A stretch of 5,534 nt of DNA. Source: Acidobacteriota bacterium (GTDB lineage: Bacteria; Acidobacteriota; UBA890; WLXD01). Location: assembly GCA_022571615.1 (NCBI GenBank), contig JACZXM010000239.1, positions 1 to 5,534 on the forward strand, given 5' to 3'. The notes under the pieces were generated by a model. That model did no database searches. It was not told the DNA's origin and worked only from the letters and a program-made list of their open reading frames with translations. Below are positions 1 through 5,534 of this stretch, one piece after another. Numbering within the stretch: position 1 is the first letter of the stretch; every line of letters starts with the position of its first letter. The position numbers and the translations under genes are program-made.

Positions 1-1
1 C

Positions 2-1051
2 GGGTGTGATCAGTGTCTCAAGTGCAAGAGCAGCGGCTACGGCGGGTGCAAGGGCTGCTCGTGTGTGCCCTGTCCCAAGAACGCCAAGTTCTCCTTCAAG
101 GGTTTCTCATCGCCTTCGGGTGGTTTCGGTGGTGGCGGGTTCGGCGGCCGTGACGGCGCGTCGCTGCACGTGAACCGGAGCGCCGGGACGATCATGGTGC
201 GCCACTATCCGGACGTGCTCGACGAGATCGCCGAATACCTTGTGGCGGTCGAGGAGATCGCCCAGCGTCAGGTCCTGATCGAGGCACAGATCGTTGAGGT
301 CGTCATGCGCGAACAGTACGCCGCGGGCATCGACTGGAACATGGTGTTCAACGATCTGGGGCTGACCGTGGGGCAGACGGTCGGCGGCGGGGGCATCAAC
401 ATCTTTCAGGCGGCGATCACGCGCGACAACTTCAGGGCCGTCCTCGGTGCCATGTCCAACCAGGGCACCGTCAACGTGCTGTCCTCGCCCTCGGTGGTGA
501 CCATGAACAACCAGGTCGCATTGCTGAGCGTTGGCACCCAGGAGGTGTTCTTCACCACCACCACGGTGTTCAACGGCCAGGGCAATCTGGCGCAGACGAT
601 CACCACCCCGGGCACGGTCACCAACGGGGTGATTCTGTCGGTCACACCGCAGATCTCCGCCGACGGCTGGATCACGATGAGCATCCAACCGGCGATCTCG
701 AACCTCGCGGGCGAGGCCGTCTCGCCCAACGGCGACCGCTTCCCGATCATGGACGTCCGCGTCTCCGACAACGTGATCCGCGTTCGTGAAGGCGAGACCA
801 TCTTCATCGGCGGCCTGCTCGAGGACGTCGTCTCGGAGACCGTGACCAAGGTACCCATTCTTGGCGACATTCCGATTCTCGGTGCGCTGTTCAGGCGCAA
901 AGACATCAGCAAACGCAAGTCTGACCTGGTCGTGATGATCACCCCGACCGTGCTCTACCGCGAGCGCGTGCGAGAGATCATGCGCGATCAACTGCAGCGC
1001 ATCGAGATGCGCCGGCGATCGCGCAGCGCCAACTCTCGTCGCGGCAGGTGA
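2..1051 (+). CDS. mshL: Secretin, MSHA-type pilus biogenesis MshL/PilQ-like (C-terminal part, open at left edge)
   Basis: This is an outer-membrane secretin subunit, which assembles into the multimeric channel that lets a type IV pilus or type II-like substrate cross the outer membrane. The reading frame is open from position 2 with no start in view, so the true N-terminus (signal peptide and N-domains) lies left of the window; a GTG at 65 is internal, not the start. In the visible 349 residues there is a seven-Cys cluster (residues 2-24), a Gly/Phe-rich linker (about 29-50), and an N1/N3-like segment ending in RQVLIEAQIVEV (89-100). The secretin beta-domain follows, with VLSSPSVVTMNNQ (159-171), GVILSVTPQI (209-218), the GETIFIGGLLED element (264-275) and the signature VPILGDIPILGALF (284-297), then SDLVVMITPTVL (307-318). 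The last 31 residues are Arg-rich. The wording of the core and the downstream ExeA- and MshN-like genes favour MshL over GspD or PilQ. The secretin call is near certain, the MshL subtype less so. Confidence 0.9.
   Translation, partial: GCDQCLKCKSSGYGGCKGCSCVPCPKNAKFSFKGFSSPSGGFGGGGFGGRDGASLHVNRSAGTIMVRHYPDVLDEIAEYLVAVEEIAQRQVLIEAQIVEVVMREQYAAGIDWNMVFNDLGLTVGQTVGGGGINIFQAAITRDNFRAVLGAMSNQGTVNVLSSPSVVTMNNQVALLSVGTQEVFFTTTTVFNGQGNLAQTITTPGTVTNGVILSVTPQISADGWITMSIQPAISNLAGEAVSPNGDRFPIMDVRVSDNVIRVREGETIFIGGLLEDVVSETVTKVPILGDIPILGALFRRKDISKRKSDLVVMITPTVLYRERVREIMRDQLQRIEMRRRSRSANSRRGR
5..73 (+). other. Cysteine-rich segment within the secretin
   Basis: In the secretin frame, this stretch encodes seven cysteines in 23 residues with spacing C-x2-C-x2-C-x7-C-x2-C-x-C-x2-C, interspersed with Lys, Gly and Ser. 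It lies just before a Gly/Phe-rich linker and the conserved secretin core, so it should face the periplasm after export. No CxxCH heme-attachment motif is present. The spacing could suit disulfide bonding or metal binding, but this is inference. I know of no standard secretin domain with this pattern. Confidence 0.75.
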
Positions 1052-1058
1052 CGGATTC

Positions 1059-1065
1059 AGGAGGG
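1059..1065 (+). promoter_or_regulatory. Strong Shine-Dalgarno site for the ATPase gene
   Basis: AGGAGGG lies five bases before the ATG at 1071, within the 19-base gap after the secretin stop. It is the best ribosome binding site in the window and fixes the start of the ATPase, which also begins with the family-typical MYLEFYGLIEKPFSLTPDP. Confidence 0.8.
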
Positions 1066-1070
1066 TAGCG

Positions 1071-2486
1071 ATGTACCTCGAGTTCTACGGACTGATCGAG
1101 AAGCCGTTCAGCCTGACACCGGATCCGAAGTACTTCTTTGCTTCGGGATGTCACGCGGAGGCTCGCGATCTGCTGCGCTACGGCGTTCGTGAGCGCGAGG
1201 GCTTCATGTGCTTCGTCGGAGCAGCGGGAACAGGCAAGACGACGTTGCTGCGCACGGTGCTTGAGGGCTTTGGATCCGACGTGGTCACCGCGCTGGTGCT
1301 CAACCCGTATCTGTCGGAGGACGATCTGCTACGGCTCATCCTGTTGGACTTCGGGGTCGCCAGGCGCGAGGACTTCGATGCCGACAGGGGGCGTCGGATC
1401 GGCAAGCAGGAGCTGATCAGCCGGCTCAACCGGCACCTGATGTCGCTCAGCATGCAGGGGCGCGCCGCGGTGCTGGTGATCGACGAGGCGCAGAACCTTC
1501 CACTTCCGGTCATGGAGCAGATCCGACTGCTGTCGAACCTCGAGACCGCCAAGTCGAAGCTGCTGCAGATCGTGCTTGCTGGCCAGTTGGGGCTGCGGCG
1601 ACTGCTGGCCACGCCCGAGCTCAGTCAGCTGGCCCAACGCGTATCGGTGCGATACACGCTGCAGCCGTTCAACGCCGAGGAGATCCGACGCTACATTGAT
1701 CATCGTCTGCGGATTGCCGGTAGCGACGGTGACATCGTCTTTGACGAGGGAGCGCTGCAGAGAGTGCACCGCTATTCCGAAGGCGTCCCCCGTCTGGTGA
1801 ACCTGATCTGCGACCGGGCTCTGCTGGCGGGATACGCCCAGCGGACGACTCGGATCAGCGGCGGGATCGTGGATCGCGCTGCCGAGACGCTCGATCTCGC
1901 GCAACCGGGAATCGCACCTCCGATGGAGCGCCCGGTTCTAGAGGCCGCGACGCGGACAGCGCCGACAGCCAGGACGACGGGTGCAGGAACACCTCGTTTT
2001 CGACCGACGGTCAGCCACCTCGTGGGAGGGTTGGCGATGGCGACGGCGATGATCGCCGGGGTGTTGATGATGGCTCCGTGGCTTACGCCGCGGCCCGGGC
2101 TCAAACTCACCGCGACACCGCGCGCCGAGGGCGCCGAGAGTTTGGCCGGGACCTCGGGAGCGGCCGCGAACCGCGAGGCGCCCAGCGCCGGCCCGAGGAT
2201 GCCGGCTGAGGTGGTACGACCGAGCGGCAGCTTTACCGTCTACCTGAGCTCGTTTCGCCGTCCGGACGATGCCCAACTCGTGGCGCTACGCCAGCGCCTG
2301 CAGTCTGCCGGCCAGAGGACATTTCTCATCGGCGCCAACGTGCCCGGACAGGGTCGTCTGCACCGACTGATCGTAGGCGATTTCACCAACCAAAGGGCGG
2401 CCCTCGCGGTCGCCGACCGGCTCCGGCAGGAGCTCGGCATGGCGCACGCCGAGGTGGTCGCCGTTGCCGACGTAGTCGGGAGATGA
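1071..2486 (+). CDS. ExeA/MshM-like AAA ATPase with transmembrane helix and C-terminal SPOR domain
   Basis: This 471-residue protein probably uses ATP to help assemble or place the secretin complex at the cell wall. The N-terminus MYLEFYGLIEKPFSLTPDP is the hallmark opening of the ExeA/GspA/MshM family. The P-loop is GAAGTGKTT (residues 50-58, K56), Walker B is AVLVIDEAQNL (133-143, D138 E139), and a sensor-1-like strand ends in LAGQ (169-172). A winged/lid region with GVPRLVN (238-244) closes the AAA module near residue 275. A Pro/Thr/Arg-rich linker (about 280-314) leads to one hydrophobic helix (about 316-338). A second linker then leads to a SPOR fold (about 387-466), with GSFTVYLSSF at the first strand and HRLIVGDF at the later strand. 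The likely topology is cytoplasmic ATPase and periplasmic SPOR. MshM proteins are usually shorter and lack SPOR, whereas ExeA carries a different peptidoglycan-binding C-terminus. The ATPase call is very secure; the exact partner (MSHA pilus or type II-like secretion) is inferred from neighbours. Confidence 0.93.
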   Translation: MYLEFYGLIEKPFSLTPDPKYFFASGCHAEARDLLRYGVREREGFMCFVGAAGTGKTTLLRTVLEGFGSDVVTALVLNPYLSEDDLLRLILLDFGVARREDFDADRGRRIGKQELISRLNRHLMSLSMQGRAAVLVIDEAQNLPLPVMEQIRLLSNLETAKSKLLQIVLAGQLGLRRLLATPELSQLAQRVSVRYTLQPFNAEEIRRYIDHRLRIAGSDGDIVFDEGALQRVHRYSEGVPRLVNLICDRALLAGYAQRTTRISGGIVDRAAETLDLAQPGIAPPMERPVLEAATRTAPTARTTGAGTPRFRPTVSHLVGGLAMATAMIAGVLMMAPWLTPRPGLKLTATPRAEGAESLAGTSGAAANREAPSAGPRMPAEVVRPSGSFTVYLSSFRRPDDAQLVALRQRLQSAGQRTFLIGANVPGQGRLHRLIVGDFTNQRAALAVADRLRQELGMAHAEVVAVADVVGR

Positions 2487-2508
2487 AGTCCAAGGGAAGT
2501 CGAGCAAC

Positions 2509-3798
2509 ATGAGCGTTATCCTGGATGCCCTGAAACGGGTTCAAGACGAGAATCGTCGTCGGGCCGCGGGTGCGGACAGGCCACGCATGCAGGCACCGTC
2601 CACACACGAGTCCAACAGCCTGCTGCGGCGGCTGAGCGCCCCGGCCGAGACGCGTCCGGACCCACGCCAGCGCACGGTCTCGCCGGCGGTCGGGATGGCG
2701 GTCTTGACGCTCGGCCTCGCCGGTGTCCTGGCGGCCGCGCTGTGGGTGTTTCAGCCGAAGTTCTCGGGTCCGGAGGCCAACCGCAACCAACCGCTGTTGG
2801 CAGACCTCAGCCGCGCCCCTCAATCGAGTGTTGCTCGCAACGCCAGCGCCAGCCCGCAGGATGGCTCGATCGCAACACCACAGCAATCGCCGGCGATTAC
2901 CGAACCATTCACCTCGGTACCGTCTACGGCCTCGACGACATCCGCGCTCGAGGCTGGCTGGCAACGGTCCGGCCCCGGCGGCATGAGCGACCTGTCGGGC
3001 CAACTACAGGTGGGATCGGATCCGTCCACGGGATCGGGAGACTTCCAGCTCGACTCGAGCAATGGTACTCAGCGTGAGGGCTACTTCAAGCTGACGACCC
3101 AGCAAAGCGGCCCGTCTGGCTCGATGACGGCCCAGGGTAACCGGGCCTCCAGCAGGGGCGGGGTCGCTGGAAGTGCTTCGATTCCCAAGCGCCTGATCGA
3201 TCCGGGTGTGCGCGATGCCTTCGCCCAGGGCGTTCGGGCACAGAAGCAGGGTGACCTCGGAGCCGCCGAGGAGGCGTACAAGCGGGCGCTCAAGTACGAT
3301 CCGGACAACGCCAGGGTCAACGTTAACCTCGGGGTGCTGTACGAGCAGCTCGGCCGTCTTGCGCTGGCGGAGCGGCATCTGCGCAGGTCGATCGCCGTCG
3401 AGATCGACAACGCCAACGCGCATAACAACCTCGGGGTGGTCCTGTATCGCCTCGGCAACTACGACGCTGCGATGATCGAGTTCAACCGCACGCTGGTGCT
3501 CGATCCTCGGCGCCTCGATGCCTACACCAACCGAGGCCTGATCTTCACCCGCTGGGGACAGTATCGGGAGGCGGAGAAATCATTCAAGCAGGTGCTCGAG
3601 CTGGATCCGAGCAACGCTCTCGCCCACTACAACCTCGGCATGGTGTACGAGGAGCTGCACCGGCTGGAGCTCGCGGCCGAGCACTACTACCAGTTCCTGA
3701 CCCTGGGTGGGTTAGACCATCCGCGGATCACCGAGTACCTGGGTCCCCATCTGGAGTGGCTGGAGATCGGGCTCGGCGAGGCGGGCGCGGGACGCTAG
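2509..3798 (+). CDS. MshN/GspB-like membrane-anchored TPR protein
   Basis: This 429-residue protein is probably a bitopic inner-membrane scaffold for the pilus or secretin machine. Its first residues, MSVILDALKRVQDE, match the short cytoplasmic motif that opens GspB/ExeB- and MshN-type proteins. A single hydrophobic helix follows at about 59-81, with a positively charged region before it, placing the rest in the periplasm. Residues about 82-225 form a Ser/Thr/Gln/Gly-rich linker with no recognisable domain. From about 233 to 405 there are roughly five TPR units, marked by AEEAYKRALKYDPDNA (253-268), NVNLGVLYEQLGRLALAERH (271-290), NAHNNLGVVLYRLGNYDAA (303-321), AEKSFKQVLELDPSNA (355-370) and AHYNLGMVYEELHRLELAAE (372-391). 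The start is set by the family motif; the upstream AAGGGA (2492-2497) is a modest ribosome site at 11 bases. Position directly after the ATPase matches the mshL-mshM-mshN order. A generic TPR annotation is certain; the MshN role rests on context plus the N-terminal motif. Confidence 0.9.
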   Translation: MSVILDALKRVQDENRRRAAGADRPRMQAPSTHESNSLLRRLSAPAETRPDPRQRTVSPAVGMAVLTLGLAGVLAAALWVFQPKFSGPEANRNQPLLADLSRAPQSSVARNASASPQDGSIATPQQSPAITEPFTSVPSTASTTSALEAGWQRSGPGGMSDLSGQLQVGSDPSTGSGDFQLDSSNGTQREGYFKLTTQQSGPSGSMTAQGNRASSRGGVAGSASIPKRLIDPGVRDAFAQGVRAQKQGDLGAAEEAYKRALKYDPDNARVNVNLGVLYEQLGRLALAERHLRRSIAVEIDNANAHNNLGVVLYRLGNYDAAMIEFNRTLVLDPRRLDAYTNRGLIFTRWGQYREAEKSFKQVLELDPSNALAHYNLGMVYEELHRLELAAEHYYQFLTLGGLDHPRITEYLGPHLEWLEIGLGEAGAGR

Positions 3799-3806
3799 CA
3801 GACCGT

Positions 3807-3813
3807 GGAGGGG
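3807..3813 (+). promoter_or_regulatory. Shine-Dalgarno site supporting the GTG start of the transglycosylase
   Basis: GGAGGGG sits four bases before the GTG at 3818, in the 19-base gap after the TPR gene. No ATG lies near the N-terminus in this frame, so this site is the main support for a GTG start. The spacing is slightly short. Confidence 0.6.
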
Positions 3814-3817
3814 TGCG

Positions 3818-4486
3818 GTGATCGCGTGGCCGAAATTGCCGCCAACTAGCCGACCACGGGCTGCCGGGGTTGCCGGCCCGACGGGTTGGCTCCGAATTGC
3901 ATCGCTGGCCTGTACGGCTACGTTGTTTGCCACGACCGCCAGCGCCCAAAACGCTGGTCCCTGTGTCTACACGGATGATCGCGGCCGAATCGTGATTACC
4001 GACCTTGCCTCCGACCCGCGGTGTGCGCACCTGAGGTCGAGAGGCTCGTTCCGCCCGCCCGGCCGAATGCGAGTCAATTTCCGGGTCGCCGAGCTGATTT
4101 CCTTGGCCCACGCCGCCGCCGTCGCGCAGCATGTCGATCACCGCCTGGTCGAGTCGCTGGTCGAGATGGAATCGGGCTACGACCCGAACGCCCTCTCGGC
4201 CCAGGGTGCCATGGGGCTCATGCAGCTGATGCCGGAGGTGGCGCGACAGTACGGAGTGATCGACCCCTACGATCCACGACAGAACCTGGATGCGGGTGTC
4301 CGGCATCTCAAGAAGTTGCTGGTGAAGTACCGCGCCAATCTCGAGAAGGCGGTGGCCGCCTACAACGCCGGTGAGGGCGCCGTCGACCGTTACTCCGGCG
4401 TGCCCCCCTACCCGGAGACCAGAAGCTACGTGCGCCGGGTGCTGTATCGGTACCGCCAGCGCGTCCAGGACGGTGCGCTGCGGTAG
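3818..4486 (+). CDS. Exported SLT-family lytic transglycosylase
   Basis: This 222-residue enzyme should cleave the MurNAc-GlcNAc bond of peptidoglycan to form 1,6-anhydro products in the periplasm. A long basic N-region (1-26) and a hydrophobic stretch ending TTASA (39-43) look like a Sec signal peptide cut before Q44. The mature N-terminus has CVYTDDRGRIVITDL (49-63), resembling the small DUF4124-type module seen at the start of some transglycosylases; C49 and C69 could form a disulfide. The SLT domain spans about 92-210, with the catalytic Glu in EMESGYDPNA (E118 the likely acid), GAMGLMQLMP (130-139), AVAAYNAGEGAV (178-189) and YPETRSYVRRVL (198-209). All key family motifs are present, so it should be active. 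It is translated from a GTG start. It is the last gene of the operon and ends 15 bases before the stop of the convergent MTHFR gene. The context suggests local wall opening for the secretin or pilus, which is inference. Confidence 0.92.
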   Translation: MIAWPKLPPTSRPRAAGVAGPTGWLRIASLACTATLFATTASAQNAGPCVYTDDRGRIVITDLASDPRCAHLRSRGSFRPPGRMRVNFRVAELISLAHAAAVAQHVDHRLVESLVEMESGYDPNALSAQGAMGLMQLMPEVARQYGVIDPYDPRQNLDAGVRHLKKLLVKYRANLEKAVAAYNAGEGAVDRYSGVPPYPETRSYVRRVLYRYRQRVQDGALR

Positions 4487-4512
4487 CAGCCCGGCGGCCT
4501 GCTAGGTTTTTT
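4484..4512 (+). terminator. Probable Rho-independent terminator of the pilus operon
   Basis: TAGCAG (4484-4489) pairs with CTGCTA (4499-4504). After one C-C mismatch, two more C-G pairs (4491-4497, 4492-4496) extend the stem and leave a three-base loop. Two G residues and then TTTTTT (4507-4512) follow, giving the stem plus T-run of an intrinsic terminator on the + strand. The stem begins at the transglycosylase stop codon and extends into the end of the MTHFR gene. No matching A-run lies on the left side, so it should not terminate the opposite strand efficiently. The stem is short, hence the moderate confidence. Confidence 0.55.
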
Positions 4513-5534
4513 GCCCGCCGCGGGTTTGATGGGCCGGGCGCTGGATCCCGGCGCCGGCCATGATGTCGGCAGCCATCTCGTAGCGCTTGAACGGCGGCAT
4601 CAGGTAGATAGCGGCGACCATCTGACGTGCTGCCTGCACCAGCTCGACCGCGATCGCCACACCCTCCGCGGCTTGGGCCCGCTTCGCCGCCGCCTGCTGT
4701 GCTTCGGTGCCGTGCTCGCCGGCCGCGGCGGCGGTCATGCGCTGACGGATCTGTTTCGGGATCTCGATGCCGGGCACCTCGTTGTGGAGAAACTCGGCAT
4801 GTCGCGCCGTGCGCAGCGGCAGCACCCCGAGCCCCACGGGTAGATGCAGGTTGCGGGTGTGCTCCAGAAACCGCTCGAGCGTGCTGAGCTCGAAGATGGG
4901 CTGGGTAAAAACGCAGTGCGCACCGGCATCGGCCTTGCGGCGAAGCCGGGCGATCTCCTCGTCCATGTTCTCGGCCATCGGATTGGCACCCACCGCGATG
5001 TAAAAGGACGTGGGCTTGCCGATAACGTTGCCTGCTAGGTCGCGGCCGGTGTTCATGCCCGTAACGATGCGCGTCAGGCCGATGGAGTCGACCTCGAACA
5101 CCGAGGTTGCGAGCGGGTAGTCGCCGATTGCAGTCGGATCGCCGGAGATGATGAGGATATTGCGCAGGCCCAGAGCCGCCGCACCGAGGATCTCGGACTG
5201 CATACCGATCACGTTCCGGTCACGGCAGGCGTAGTGCATGATCGTTTCGATCCCCGCCTGCTGCTCGATCATCTGACAGATCACCATCGGGTGCAGGCGC
5301 AAACGAGCCCGTGATCCATCCGTGATGTTGAGCGCATCCACTCCGTGAGCCGCGAGATAGGCTGCTCCCTCGAGCAGATCCGACATGTCGTGCCCGCGCG
5401 GGATGTCCATTTCACAGGTCACGACCAGCTCACGGCCCATTGCCCGCGACAGCCGCGATCGCTCGGTCAGCTCGGTCGGTTCGCGGGTGGCCTCGATATG
5501 GGTAATGCGATGCACATCGGGCCGTTCCAGAACC
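4502..5534 (-). CDS. metF: Methylenetetrahydrofolate reductase (MTHFR), possibly the C-terminal half of a bifunctional homocysteine methyltransferase/MTHFR; open at right edge
   Basis: This cytoplasmic enzyme should reduce 5,10-methylene-THF to 5-methyl-THF using FAD, supplying methyl groups for methionine synthesis. The frame stays open to the window edge. A GTG at 5515 would give 337 residues (numbering below), preceded by a weak GGAA, but coding-like sequence continues upstream of it. Family motifs are VTCEMDIPRG (32-41, with the active-site Glu E35), HYACRDRN (94-101), ISGDPTAIGDYP (123-134), TQPIFE (204-209), GVLPLRTARHAEFLHNEVPG (230-249) and YLMPPFKRYE (304-313). These resemble the reductase half of YitJ-type bifunctional proteins (homocysteine S-methyltransferase N-terminal, MTHFR C-terminal) more than E. 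coli MetF, which has FEFFPP at the first motif. Residues 1-30 before the barrel look like a linker, so a methyltransferase domain may lie beyond the window; a stand-alone enzyme starting at 5515 is also possible. The C-terminal Ala/Gln-rich stretch at 261-285 (TAAAAGEH onward) is longer and lower in complexity than I would expect. The gene is convergent with the pilus operon and probably unrelated in function. Confidence 0.9.
   Translation of the reverse strand, partial: VLERPDVHRITHIEATREPTELTERSRLSRAMGRELVVTCEMDIPRGHDMSDLLEGAAYLAAHGVDALNITDGSRARLRLHPMVICQMIEQQAGIETIMHYACRDRNVIGMQSEILGAAALGLRNILIISGDPTAIGDYPLATSVFEVDSIGLTRIVTGMNTGRDLAGNVIGKPTSFYIAVGANPMAENMDEEIARLRRKADAGAHCVFTQPIFELSTLERFLEHTRNLHLPVGLGVLPLRTARHAEFLHNEVPGIEIPKQIRQRMTAAAAGEHGTEAQQAAAKRAQAAEGVAIAVELVQAARQMVAAIYLMPPFKRYEMAADIMAGAGIQRPAHQTRGGQKT

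Noticed and set aside
65..67. GTG at 65 as the start of the secretin
   Set aside because: The frame is open to position 2, the upstream codons encode the Cys cluster that continues past this point, there is no signal peptide after the GTG, and secretins are much longer than 328 residues.
5..73. Cys cluster as a multiheme cytochrome or bacterial ferredoxin domain
   Set aside because: No CxxCH motif is present, and the spacing does not match the CxxCxxCxxxCP ferredoxin pattern. The frame continues into a secretin.
107..991. A 294-codon open frame on the - strand opposite the secretin
   Set aside because: Its translation is rich in His, Asp, Arg and Val with no domain or motif, as expected when a high-GC gene is read in antisense. 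The + strand secretin motifs fully explain the region.
2383..3003. A 206-codon open frame on the - strand across the ATPase/TPR junction
   Set aside because: It spans the junction of two well-supported genes, is Arg-rich with no motif, and is best explained as a GC-driven antisense shadow.
3896..3916. Lipobox around C32 of the transglycosylase (residues SLAC)
   Set aside because: Position -3 relative to the Cys is Ser and -2 is Leu, which fits a lipobox poorly, and the hydrophobic stretch before it is too short. A standard cut after TTASA is more convincing.
4511..4843. Open + strand frames inside the MTHFR gene
   Set aside because: They are antisense to strongly conserved MTHFR motifs, have no ribosome binding site of note, and show no recognisable domain.

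Overview
The window is GC-rich, with strong G/C preference at third codon positions, and is almost fully coding. It looks like chromosomal DNA from a Gram-negative bacterium: it encodes an outer-membrane secretin, a SPOR domain and a periplasmic lytic transglycosylase. The gene set fits Proteobacteria in the broad sense (gamma- or delta-like lineages that carry MSHA-type pilus genes). I cannot assign a genus from sequence alone.

Layout: four genes on the + strand sit head to tail with gaps of only 19, 22 and 19 bases, so they are very likely one operon whose promoter lies left of the window. (1) Positions 2-1051 hold the C-terminal part of an MshL/PilQ-like secretin, open at the left edge. 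(2) Positions 1071-2486 encode an ExeA/MshM-like AAA ATPase fused through one membrane helix to a C-terminal SPOR domain. (3) Positions 2509-3798 encode an MshN/GspB-like inner-membrane protein with a long low-complexity linker and about five TPR repeats. (4) Positions 3818-4486 encode an exported SLT-family lytic transglycosylase. A fifth gene on the - strand (4502 to the right edge) converges on this operon. It encodes a methylenetetrahydrofolate reductase of the type often found as the C-terminal half of bifunctional homocysteine methyltransferase/MTHFR proteins. A hairpin followed by six T residues lies exactly at the convergent junction and probably terminates the + strand operon.

Working model (inference): the operon builds and positions an outer-membrane secretin channel for a type IV pilus of MSHA type or a related secretion machine. 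The ATPase-SPOR protein would couple cytoplasmic ATP use to recognition of peptidoglycan glycan strands. The TPR protein would be a periplasmic scaffold, and the transglycosylase would open the wall locally. The MTHFR gene is a metabolic neighbour with no evident link to the pilus genes.

Most unusual points: a dense seven-cysteine cluster followed by a Gly/Phe-rich linker just before the secretin core, the ATPase-TM-SPOR fusion, an Arg-rich secretin tail, and a terminator hairpin whose two arms contain the TAG stop codons of the two converging genes. No mobile element, CRISPR array, tRNA or rRNA was seen, and no gene-free stretch exceeds about 25 bases.
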